The notes under the pieces are model-generated. The model worked only from the letters and a program-made list of their open reading frames with translations, was not told where the DNA came from and did not search any database. Made by a program: the position numbers and the translations under genes. A stretch of DNA of 64,000 nucleotides from Eggerthella sinensis (GTDB taxonomy: Bacteria > Actinomycetota > Coriobacteriia > Coriobacteriales > Eggerthellaceae), in NCBI RefSeq assembly GCF_003339815.1, contig NZ_PPTT01000003.1:62001-126000 (forward strand), given 5' to 3'. Positions 26,004 to 34,004 of the stretch are shown here, piece after piece (positions within the stretch are counted from its first letter, which is position 1; every line of letters begins with the position of its first letter).

Positions 26004-27665
26004 CTAGGCCTTCACCGCACCGTATTTCGAGATATTCAGCACGAAGATCGCGGCGATCATGAGCACAACGCCCACGCCAAGCGAGATCCACGGGCTGCCC
26101 GTCAGACCGGCAACAACGTAGCCCACGATGCACACGGCCGCCACCACGGACGCGTACGGCAGCTGCGTGGCCACGTGGCGCAGGTGGTTGCACTGCGCGC
26201 CCGCCGACGACAAGATGGTGGTGTCGGATATGGGTGACACGTGGTCGCCGTACACCGCACCGCCCAGCGTCGCGCCGATGGCCACGAGAAACAGCGGGTC
26301 CTGCGCCGGGAACACCCCGATGACGATGGGCAGGATGAGCGCGATGGTTCCCCACGACGTGCCCATGGCAAAGCCGATGAACGCCGCAACCACGAAGATG
26401 ACGGCCGGCAGCAGCGCCAAGCCCACGCCGATGCTGTTCAAGAACCCGCTGACAAACTCGCCCGTGCCCAGCAGGTAGCGGCAGGTGCCGCCGAGGCTCC
26501 ACGCCAGCACGAGAATCATGATAGCGCCCACCATGGAACGCACGCCTTCGGCAACGCCATCCATATAGCCCGCCAGCGTCATCAGCTTGCGCGGCAGGAA
26601 CATGGCGGCCGCAACCACCAGCGCCACGCATACGCCGATGCACAGGCCGAACACGGGGTTCTCTCCCACCGCGACGGCGAAGTCGACGCCCTGGAAGAAG
26701 CCGCCCGCGTACAGCATGCCCAAGATGGAGAAGATGATGAGCACCACGATGGGGATGATGAGGTCGAACGTGCGGCCCTTGTCCGAGATGGACATGCCCT
26801 TGAATTCCTCGACCGCGATCTGCGCGGCTTCATCAAGCTCGTCTTCTTCGGCGATAACCGTGTCAAGCTTCAGCGGCGGCTGCAGGTCGGCATCGGACTT
26901 GTCGGCCAGTCCCACCGTGGACATGGACTCGAGCGCGCTGTCCTTCGGCGGAATGCGATGCTGCTGCGCGGCAGGCTGCTGCGCCTCGGCCTCGGCAACG
27001 CGCATGGGGCCGAAGTCGCGCTTGGTCGCGCACATGAAGAAGACGAACACGATGGTGAGCAGCGCGTAGAAGTTGTAGGGGATGGACTGCACGAACGTCG
27101 TGAAGCCGCCCTCGCCCAGATAGCCGCCCACGGCCACGGCCCACGACGACACGGGCGCGATGATGCAGATGGGCGCCGCGGTGGAGTCGATGATCCACGC
27201 CAGCTTCTCGTGGCTGATGTTGAAGCGGTCGGTGACGGGTCGCATGACCGCGCCCACCGTGAGGCAGTTGAAGTAGTCGTCCACGAAGATGATGATGCCC
27301 AGCACGGCGGTCAGCACCTGCGCCATCTTCGCATTCTTGATGTGCGTGGACACCCACTCGGCATAGGCGCGCGATCCGCCGGCGGCCGCGATGACCACCA
27401 CGAGCGCGCCCAATAACGCAAGGAACAGCAACAGCGCCCCGTTGCCGGCGATTTGCTCGGCCATCATCTGCGGCACCATGGTGAACGAGTCGACGAGCGG
27501 CTCGACGCCCACGCCGTTGAGCGAGAACTGGTAAATCATCATGCCCACGAACACGCCGATGGCAAGCGAGGAGTACACCTCCTTCGTGATCAGCGCCAGC
27601 CCCAGCGCCAAAATCGGCGGTATGATTGACCATACCCCCGTGCTGATGAGGTCGAATCCTTCCAT
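26004..27665 (-). CDS. NhaC-family Na+/H+ antiporter
   Basis: 553 residues from the ATG at 27665 (AAAGGGG upstream). About 12 to 13 membrane segments contain the conserved runs IIIFVDDYFNCLTVGAVMRP, GTSWGTIALILP and GAVYGDHVSPISDTTILSS. A charged cytoplasmic loop of about 90 residues (near 225-310) interrupts the two halves. Members exchange Na+ for H+ or coupled organic anions or amino acids; the solute is open. An imperfectly conserved GC hairpin (27691-27713) sits in the leader, about 30 bases before the start. Confidence 0.85.
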   Translation of the reverse strand: MEGFDLISTGVWSIIPPILALGLALITKEVYSSLAIGVFVGMMIYQFSLNGVGVEPLVDSFTMVPQMMAEQIAGNGALLLFLALLGALVVVIAAAGGSRAYAEWVSTHIKNAKMAQVLTAVLGIIIFVDDYFNCLTVGAVMRPVTDRFNISHEKLAWIIDSTAAPICIIAPVSSWAVAVGGYLGEGGFTTFVQSIPYNFYALLTIVFVFFMCATKRDFGPMRVAEAEAQQPAAQQHRIPPKDSALESMSTVGLADKSDADLQPPLKLDTVIAEEDELDEAAQIAVEEFKGMSISDKGRTFDLIIPIVVLIIFSILGMLYAGGFFQGVDFAVAVGENPVFGLCIGVCVALVVAAAMFLPRKLMTLAGYMDGVAEGVRSMVGAIMILVLAWSLGGTCRYLLGTGEFVSGFLNSIGVGLALLPAVIFVVAAFIGFAMGTSWGTIALILPIVIGVFPAQDPLFLVAIGATLGGAVYGDHVSPISDTTILSSAGAQCNHLRHVATQLPYASVVAAVCIVGYVVAGLTGSPWISLGVGVVLMIAAIFVLNISKYGAVKA

Positions 27666-27762
27666 ATGATCCCCTTTAACGATACGAACCGCGCGCCGTC
27701 CGACCCGGCGCGCGTGTGTGATCCGCTTAGTATACGGCATACAAAGGGGTAACGCGAAGCTC

Positions 27763-28764
27763 CTACAGCTGGAAAAGGACGACGGAGGCCGGGAGCAACC
27801 ACAGGACGAAGATGACCACGAAGGGCCAGCGATGGGCGTTGCTCACCGCCACGAATTCGCGAATGAACGCCGTCGGCCAGAAGTACCGCGCGGTTTTGCT
27901 GCCCACGCCATCGGCTGCAAGCCCAATCTTGTGCGCGTACTCGGCCGTGCGGAACACGTGGTAGTCGCTTGTCACCACGGCCGCGCGATACTGCCCCGCA
28001 CCCGAGCGCGCGTCCATGATGGCTTTGCTGTTGCGCAGGTTTTCCATCGTGGTGGTGGAGCGGTTCTCCTCGATGATGGCGTCGGCGGGAATGCCGCACT
28101 CCTCGATGAGGTACGTGCGCATGGCCTCGGCTTCCGACACCTCTTCGTCGGCGCCCTGCCCGCCCGACGCGATGATGACGGCGCTGCGGCCGGCGGCCTC
28201 CCACAGCTCCACGCCCTTCTGCAAGCGCGACGCCAGCAACGGCGTCGGTTTCGTACCCGACAGGCCCGCCCCGTGCACGACGATATAGTCGTAGTCGCGG
28301 CGCTTCGGCAGACGTCGGTACAGCCACGAGTACAGCAGCAGCGCGAAGAACGTGAACGCGACGTACGAGCCCTCCATGAACACGAGCAGGCTCACCGCAA
28401 GCATCCACGGCGGCGTCGGCGTGAAGGCGAACACCGGCAGCGCCACGCACGCCACCACGATGAACAGCGCGAACAACCCCGGCAGCAGGTGCGACAGCGA
28501 CAGCCCTTCGCGCTTCACCACCACAACGGTGTTCGCCAGCAGAAACACGACGAGCGCCACCGTGCCCACCGGAATAGCCGCGATGCCCAGCAACACGAGC
28601 CACGGCAGGTCGAACTGGATGGACAGACCGTACATCAGGAACATGCACAGCAGCAGAAAATACAGCGCGTTGCGGAACTGCCGCGGTTCCTTGCGGTAGT
28701 TTTTGACAAAGAGAAACCCGAACACGATGGCGGGAAAATATATGAGTGCGAGCTGGAAAAACAT
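27763..28764 (-). CDS. YdcF/SanA-like (DUF218) membrane protein
   Basis: 333 residues. Five or six hydrophobic segments fill the first 150 residues; a DUF218 domain follows (DYDYIVVHGAGLSGTKPTPL, then VIIASGGQGADEEVSEAEAM, and ENRSTTTMENLRNSKAIM), and a last helix lies at the C-terminus. YdcF, ElyC and SanA proteins are linked to envelope and peptidoglycan precursor metabolism, without a settled reaction. The ribosome site is weak. The parS site at 28863 lies 99 bases upstream of the start. Confidence 0.82.
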   Translation of the reverse strand: MFFQLALIYFPAIVFGFLFVKNYRKEPRQFRNALYFLLLCMFLMYGLSIQFDLPWLVLLGIAAIPVGTVALVVFLLANTVVVVKREGLSLSHLLPGLFALFIVVACVALPVFAFTPTPPWMLAVSLLVFMEGSYVAFTFFALLLYSWLYRRLPKRRDYDYIVVHGAGLSGTKPTPLLASRLQKGVELWEAAGRSAVIIASGGQGADEEVSEAEAMRTYLIEECGIPADAIIEENRSTTTMENLRNSKAIMDARSGAGQYRAAVVTSDYHVFRTAEYAHKIGLAADGVGSKTARYFWPTAFIREFVAVSNAHRWPFVVIFVLWLLPASVVLFQL

Positions 28765-28853
28765 GGATGGGCTTTCAACGGAAGGCAGACGATACCATTC
28801 GACAGTATAGCGTTCGTCTCATCATTGTCGCCAAACTGTTCATTTTCCCCGCA

Positions 28854-28887
28854 GCGAACGAGTGTTTCACGTGAAACACTCGTTCGC
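28854..28887. promoter_or_regulatory. parS site inside a 34-bp perfect palindrome
   Basis: The core TGTTTCACGTGAAACA is at 28863-28878. The dyad continues perfectly for nine further bases on each side (arm GCGAACGAG), giving 34 bp in all. It lies between the YdcF-like gene and the symporter gene. Confidence 0.9.
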
Positions 28888-28920
28888 GCTCAGGTTGCAG
28901 TGCGCGGCGATGCCGGGGGC

Positions 28921-30459
28921 CTACTCGCCTTCCAGCTCGAGCTCGTACTCGCGGTCGATGGCGCCCTCAGCGTGCGGCGGGTCCACCTCGAACGGCACGC
29001 TCTTCGTGAACAGGCTGATCACCGGCACGATCACGAGCGACAACACCATGGCGATGGCTCCGCAGTTGATGGGCGACGCGATGAACGCGGTGCCCACGAA
29101 CCCGGCAATCATGTTGCCCGACGTCAAGCCCACGCCCACGATGAAGCTTGCCCACACGGCCGGCTTCGAGATGCGCTTGGAGTACAGCCCCCAGAAGAAC
29201 GGGCCCAAGAACGAGCCGGCCAGCGCGCCCCATGAGATGCTCATGAGCTGCGCGATGAACGTGATGGACGAGTTGTACTGGATGAGCGCGAGCACGGCCG
29301 AGATGACGATGAACACCACGATGAGCACGCGCATGTAGCTGAGCTGCTTCTTCTCGCTCATGTTCTTCACGACGTTGTCCTTGATCAGGTCGAGCGTGAG
29401 CGTGGACGACGACGTGAGCACGAGCGACGACAGCGTGGACATGGACGCGCTCAGCACGAGCACGATCACGATGCCGATGAGCAAGTCGGGCAGGGTGGAC
29501 AGCATGGTGGGGATGATGGAGTCGTACACGGGCGTGCCCGCGGCCGTCATCTCAACCTGACCGCCGTACAGGCGGCCGAACCCGCCCAGGAAGTAGCTGC
29601 CGCCGGCCACGATCATGGCGAACACCGTGGAGATGATGGCGCCCTGCTTGATGGCCGGGCCGCTCTTGATGGCGTAGAACTTCTGCACCATCTGCGGCAG
29701 CCCCCACGTACCCAAGCTGGTAAGGATGATGACGCCGAGAAGGTCCGGCAGGTTCGGTCCGAAGAAGCTCACCAGCGGGCCGGCCATCTCGCTTCCCTCG
29801 ACCGGAATGAGCGACAGCGACGTGATGGCCTCGGTGAAGCCGCCGTTGTTCACGAGCACCGCCACAATGACGGCAACGATGCCCAGCAGCATGACGATGC
29901 CCTGGATGAAGTCGTTCATAACGGTGGCCATGTAGCCGCCCAGCACCACGTAGATACAGGTGATGGCCGCCATGCCGATGACGCACACCTCGTACGGCAA
30001 CCCGAACGCCATGCCGAACAGCCGCGACAGGCCGTTGTACACGCTGGCCGTGTACGGGATGAGGAACACGAAGATGATGGCCGCGGCCGCGATGCGCAAA
30101 CCCTTCGACTGATAGCGCGCGCCGAAGAACTCGGGCATCGTGGACGCGCCCAGGCGGTGCGTCACCTCGCGCGTGCGCGGGCCGAGCACCCACCAGGCAA
30201 GCAAGCTGCCCAGAATGGCGTTGCCGATGCCAATCCATGTGGCGGCAATGCCGTACTTCCAGCCGAACTGCCCGGCGTAGCCCACGAAGATAACGGCGGA
30301 AAAGTAGCTCGTGCCGAACGCGAACGCCGAGAGCCACGGCCCCACGTTGCGCCCGCCAAGGATGAAGCCGTCAACGCTGCCGGTGTGTCGTCGGCAGTAC
30401 AACCCGACGCCCACCGCCACGCCGACGAAAATGAGCACCATGCAAATCTTTTCGATCAT
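28921..30459 (-). CDS. Sodium:solute symporter (SSS family)
   Basis: 512 residues from the ATG at 30459 with GAAGGA upstream; an upstream ATG at 30480 has a poorer site. About 13 membrane helices, with SSS features such as GGRNVGPWLSAFAFGTSYFS in the first loop, GTWGLPQMVQKFYAIKS and the Ser/Thr-rich helix ASMSTLSSLVLTSSSTL. Relatives carry proline, pantothenate or organic acids with Na+; the solute is not evident. The C-terminal tail is acidic. It lies downstream of the paaK terminator. Confidence 0.88.
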   Translation of the reverse strand: MIEKICMVLIFVGVAVGVGLYCRRHTGSVDGFILGGRNVGPWLSAFAFGTSYFSAVIFVGYAGQFGWKYGIAATWIGIGNAILGSLLAWWVLGPRTREVTHRLGASTMPEFFGARYQSKGLRIAAAAIIFVFLIPYTASVYNGLSRLFGMAFGLPYEVCVIGMAAITCIYVVLGGYMATVMNDFIQGIVMLLGIVAVIVAVLVNNGGFTEAITSLSLIPVEGSEMAGPLVSFFGPNLPDLLGVIILTSLGTWGLPQMVQKFYAIKSGPAIKQGAIISTVFAMIVAGGSYFLGGFGRLYGGQVEMTAAGTPVYDSIIPTMLSTLPDLLIGIVIVLVLSASMSTLSSLVLTSSSTLTLDLIKDNVVKNMSEKKQLSYMRVLIVVFIVISAVLALIQYNSSITFIAQLMSISWGALAGSFLGPFFWGLYSKRISKPAVWASFIVGVGLTSGNMIAGFVGTAFIASPINCGAIAMVLSLVIVPVISLFTKSVPFEVDPPHAEGAIDREYELELEGE

Positions 30460-30519
30460 GGGAGATTCCTTCTCGATCATCTACCTACAGGTCATGCTAT
30501 CCACAGCAGTGCGAACGAA

Positions 30520-30535
30520 GGTGTAGCGTGAAACA
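30520..30535. promoter_or_regulatory. Decayed parS site (right half intact)
   Basis: GGTGTAGCGTGAAACA keeps the whole right half of the ParB site, but the left half matches at only four of eight bases. The flanks (GCGAACGAA before, TTCC after) match those of the perfect site at 3169, which argues for a degenerate copy rather than chance. Confidence 0.5.
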
Positions 30536-30540
30536 TTCCA

Positions 30541-30869
30541 ACGTTACCTGCTGATTCGCAGGAGGCGCACATGACTTTGCCGGGGCACGGCACCCGTCAG
30601 CACAACACCGACGAAGCGCCATGGGCAAACCCATGTGCTAGAGGTATCGGTAGGAATAGTAGGAAAGGGCGCGGTAGGCGCGCGCATCGGCCGCAGGGGA
30701 CGACGGCGTCGCAAGCATGGATGCGAGCGAGTCCGCCGGGCGCGGAGCAAGGGAGCGGCACACCGCGGCAACGTCAAGCTGAAGACGCCAGCGCTGCTCA
30801 ATCGTGGTATGTCCCTTCGCAGAATGCATGCGCATACTCTACCACAGTGGAGCATCCCCACCCAGCACA
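30541..30869. other. Intergenic stretch with no supported gene
   Basis: Between the paaK terminator and the symporter gene, short open frames run on both strands, but none has a ribosome site, a recognisable product or a codon pattern like the neighbours. It probably holds the symporter promoter; no clear -35/-10 pair was found. Confidence 0.5.
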
Positions 30870-30875
30870 AATTTG

Positions 30876-30909
30876 AGGCGGCCGCGCAGGGATTCTCGCG
30901 CGGCCGCCT
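30876..30909 (-). terminator. Hairpin downstream of paaK
   Basis: Twelve perfect pairs (30876-30887 with 30898-30909), ten bases past the paaK stop. The following minus-strand run (CAAATTTG) is only weakly U-rich. Confidence 0.6.
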
Positions 30910-30918
30910 TGTGGGTTC

Positions 30919-32154
30919 TTAGTACCTGCTGTCGAAGATGCGCTTCGTTTTCTTCTCGCTGCGCGGGAGTTCGCCCATGGGGACGCCGATGGCGTCGGGG
31001 GTGCAGCCGCACTTCGCCTTGAAGATGAGGGCCAGCTCCTCCTGCGCGCGCTCCTTGGCCTCATCCTCGAGCGGCGTCTCGAACAGCACGGTGAGCACGT
31101 CTTTGCCGCTGATGTTCTCGATCATCACCTGGTACTCGCTCGACGTGCCGCCGGTGGCGGCAATGACTTCCTCCACCTGGGCGGGGAAGATGTTGCAGCC
31201 CTTCACCTTGAACATGTCGTCGGTGCGGCCCGTCAGCGTGTCGATGCGCGGGTGCTCCAAGCCGCAGGCGCAGTCGCCCGGGATGATGCGCGTGAGGTCG
31301 TGCGTGCGGTAGCGGATGAGCGGGGCGCCCTGCTTGCGCAGCGTGGTCAGTACGAGTTCGCCCACCTCGCCGTCGGGCACCGGCGCGCCGGTGACGGGAT
31401 CGACCACTTCCACGTACACGTAGTCGGCCCACACATGCATGCCGTGATGCTCGGTGCACGAGATGCCGATGCCGGGGCCGTACACCTCGGTGAGGCCGTA
31501 GATGTCGAAGATCTCGACGCCCAGCTCGTTGGCGATGCGCTGGCGCATCTTGTCGCCCCACCGCTCGGAGCCGATGACGCCCTTGCGCAGGTACACCTTG
31601 TCGCGCAGGTTGCGCTCGGCGATTTCCTCGGCCAGCAGCAGCGCGTACGAGCTGGTGGCGCACAGCACGGTGGACTTCAAGTCCTGCATCATCTTCAGCT
31701 GCTTCTCGGTGTTGCCGGGACCCATGGGGATGGCCATGGCACCCAGGCGCTCGGCGCCCAGCTGGAAGCCGATGCCGGCCGTCCACAGACCGTAGCCCGG
31801 CGTGATCTGGATGCGGTCGGTGTTGGTGATGCCCGCCGTTTCGTAGCAGCGCGCGAACTGGATGGCCCAGTCGGTCACGTCCTGTTGCGTGTAGGGGACG
31901 ATGACCGGCGTGCCCGTCGTGCCTGATGACGAGTGGATGCGCACCACTTCCTCGTCGGGGACGGCCTGCAGGCCGAGCGGGTAGGCGTTGCGCAGGTCGT
32001 CCTTCTCCGAGAACGGGAGCTTCTCGAAGTCCTCCTGCGTCTGCACGTCGGAAAGGTCGATGCCCTCGAACTTCGCCGCGTAGAACGGCGAGCGGTCTTT
32101 GAGCGTGGCGAACTGGGTTTTGATGAGCGCGAACTGGTCGTTGGTAAGCTGCAT
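30919..32154 (-). CDS. paaK: Phenylacetate-CoA ligase family protein
   Basis: 411 residues, near the family length. AMP-forming adenylation motifs are present: SSSGTTGTP (75-83), FDIYGLTEVYGPG, then YRTHDLTRI and the hinge before TGRTDDMFKVKG. It would activate phenylacetate or another arylacetate with ATP and CoA. It follows iorAB and a GGDEF gene on the same strand. Together with indolepyruvate oxidoreductase this suggests metabolism of aromatic amino-acid-derived aryl acids, as in other anaerobes (inference). The start has AGAGGA upstream. Confidence 0.9.
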   Translation of the reverse strand: MQLTNDQFALIKTQFATLKDRSPFYAAKFEGIDLSDVQTQEDFEKLPFSEKDDLRNAYPLGLQAVPDEEVVRIHSSSGTTGTPVIVPYTQQDVTDWAIQFARCYETAGITNTDRIQITPGYGLWTAGIGFQLGAERLGAMAIPMGPGNTEKQLKMMQDLKSTVLCATSSYALLLAEEIAERNLRDKVYLRKGVIGSERWGDKMRQRIANELGVEIFDIYGLTEVYGPGIGISCTEHHGMHVWADYVYVEVVDPVTGAPVPDGEVGELVLTTLRKQGAPLIRYRTHDLTRIIPGDCACGLEHPRIDTLTGRTDDMFKVKGCNIFPAQVEEVIAATGGTSSEYQVMIENISGKDVLTVLFETPLEDEAKERAQEELALIFKAKCGCTPDAIGVPMGELPRSEKKTKRIFDSRY

Positions 32155-32339
32155 GACGGTCCTCTTCTCAGACGATGGGCGAGTTCAGGGTATGAAGATG
32201 CTTCAAGCCCGCAGGCGCGAGTCTTGAAGCTAAAGCCATCGCCCCGCCGAAACCACGGCTGGGATGGAGAAGATGTCGTTCGCATGTTCCATGCTTGCTA
32301 TTCTAGGCGAACGCGCCGCGCTTGCCTAGCGAAAATCGA

Positions 32340-33329
32340 TCACCAGCTGAAGCAGCCCTTGCCACGCCCCTTGCTCGCGTACAGCGCCTCGTCGGCGGCG
32401 CGGTACAAGTCGTAGAACGTCTTGCCGCGCGCAACGCGCACGATGCCGAGCGAGCACCCCAACGGCACGGCGCGGGAAGCCGAATGGGACGTCCACGTGT
32501 CAATGAGCTCGCGCGCCTTCGCCTCCGCTTCCTCGATGGACAGCGGCGCGGTGGAGAACACGGCGAACTCGTCGCCGCCCATGCGTCCAACGAGCGCGTC
32601 GCGGGCGAACACGCGCCCGAGCGTATCGGCGAATTCCACGATGACGCGGTCGCCCTCGGGATGGCCGAGCGTGTCGTTCACCTGCTTGAAGTTGTCGAGG
32701 TCGATCATGAAGAACGCGCTGTCGGTGCTGCCGCGGGTGAGCGCGGCGGCCACGTGCTTCTCGAAGGCCGCGTGGTTGAGCAGCTCGGTCATGGAGTCGA
32801 GGTCGGCGCGGCGCTCGAGCGCCTTGGAGTATTCGAGCGCGGCGTTCGCCTGCTCGGTGGCCGTTTTGGGATAGTACTCCTCGCGTCGCTGGTCGACGTT
32901 GGGCGTGGAGTGGTGCAGGTGGCTCATGAACCAGCGGTCGCCGTCGCGGCGGAAGAGCAGCGTGAAGCGGGTGTCCATCTCGACGAGCAGCGGTTTCGGA
33001 CGATCTGGGCGTTCGCGCACCCACAGCGTGCCGAACACGACGCATCCGTCGGAGCCGAGAGGGCGCGCCTCGTAGTACTCGTCGAGGATTTCGAAGGTGA
33101 CGTCTTCGGCCTCTTGCTGATCGCGCTCGAGGCCCTCAAGGAAGGACGCGAGGCTTGCATAGAACTCGTGCTTGCCGGTGCCGATGAGCGACAGTCCCTG
33201 AGGGTCGATAGCGTCCACGATGAACTGCATGCTTTCGTCCGACGGCTCGATGAGGTACGCGCCCCACAGCTTTTTGGACAGGGCAACCGCTTCGTCCAGC
33301 CATGCCTGGTTCATCGTGTGTTGCATCAT
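32340..33329 (-). CDS. GGDEF diguanylate cyclase with NTF2-like input domain
   Basis: 329 residues from the ATG at 33329, which follows GGAGGGCGGGGG; a start 24 bases earlier lacks a site. The N-terminal part (about 1-145) looks like a SnoaL/NTF2-type fold seen in some sensory proteins (FVDAIDPQGLSLIGTGKHEF, SDGCVVFGTLWVRERP). The C-terminal GGDEF domain is intact (MIDLDNFKQVNDTLGHPEGD and RMGGDEFAVF), so c-di-GMP synthesis is expected. There is no membrane helix. It lies between iorB and paaK on the same strand. Confidence 0.85.
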   Translation of the reverse strand: MMQHTMNQAWLDEAVALSKKLWGAYLIEPSDESMQFIVDAIDPQGLSLIGTGKHEFYASLASFLEGLERDQQEAEDVTFEILDEYYEARPLGSDGCVVFGTLWVRERPDRPKPLLVEMDTRFTLLFRRDGDRWFMSHLHHSTPNVDQRREEYYPKTATEQANAALEYSKALERRADLDSMTELLNHAAFEKHVAAALTRGSTDSAFFMIDLDNFKQVNDTLGHPEGDRVIVEFADTLGRVFARDALVGRMGGDEFAVFSTAPLSIEEAEAKARELIDTWTSHSASRAVPLGCSLGIVRVARGKTFYDLYRAADEALYASKGRGKGCFSW

Positions 33330-33407
33330 GCCCCCGCCCTCTATGCATGCCATCAGGTGATTCAGTATAACAGCATCGGATACGTTAGAGGGGGTGTTCT
33401 TTAATTA

Positions 33408-34004
33408 TTACGCCTTCTCTACCGCGTCGATGGCGGCCACATTGAGCGCGACGAAACGGGGCTTGACGCACTCCTCGATGGCGCGGCGCAAGTCGTCGAG
33501 GTCGAGCGCGATGCGCCCCTCCTTGAGCGCGCTTGCCAGCAGCACCGAGTTGAGCACCTTACGGCTGCTCACCGCATCGGTGAGCGCCGCGTCGTCAACG
33601 GCGATGAAGCGCTGCTCCGAGCCTTCGAGCGCTTGCTCGATGCGCGCTACCACGTCGTCGGCGCGGTAGGGCCGATCGGACAGCGCCGCCGTCACCGGTT
33701 GAATGGCCGTGGTGGCGGTGACGAGGAGGCCGTCGGGCGCGAGGAAGGGAAGCACGCGCGCGGCCTCGGCCGGCTCGAACGCGATGATGAGGTCGGCCGT
33801 GCCCTGCGCGAGCAGGGGCGCGAACACCTCCTCGCCCTCGTCGCCCATGCGCACGTGCGACACCACGTTGCCGCCGCGCTGCGCCATGCCGATGGTCTCG
33901 GCCGTGCGCACCTGCCAACCCTTGTCCTGCGCAGCCTGCGCCAACACCTTCGCAGCGAGCACCGTGCCCTGACCACCCACGCCTGCAAGCATCACATTAC
34001 GCAC
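33408..34004 (-). CDS. iorB: Indolepyruvate ferredoxin oxidoreductase, beta subunit
   Basis: 198 residues from GTG at 34004 with AAGGAGG upstream. The N-terminus MRNVMLAGVGGQGTVLAAKVLAQ is the hallmark of the gamma-type domain of 2-oxoacid:ferredoxin oxidoreductases. The start lies 8 bases inside the iorA stop region, so the two are translationally coupled. A longer frame starting in the parS sequence gives an unlikely MFHVKH extension and was rejected. Confidence 0.92.
   Translation of the reverse strand: MRNVMLAGVGGQGTVLAAKVLAQAAQDKGWQVRTAETIGMAQRGGNVVSHVRMGDEGEEVFAPLLAQGTADLIIAFEPAEAARVLPFLAPDGLLVTATTAIQPVTAALSDRPYRADDVVARIEQALEGSEQRFIAVDDAALTDAVSSRKVLNSVLLASALKEGRIALDLDDLRRAIEECVKPRFVALNVAAIDAVEKA

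Noticed and set aside
30541-30869. Short open frames in the gap between paaK and the symporter
   Set aside because: None has a ribosome site or protein-like composition; frames on both strands are equally long.
32200-32230. GCTTCAAG/CTTGAAGC dyad upstream of paaK as an operator
   Set aside because: Eight pairs with a 15-base spacer in a 185-base gap; no second copy nearby and no adjacent regulator to support a function.
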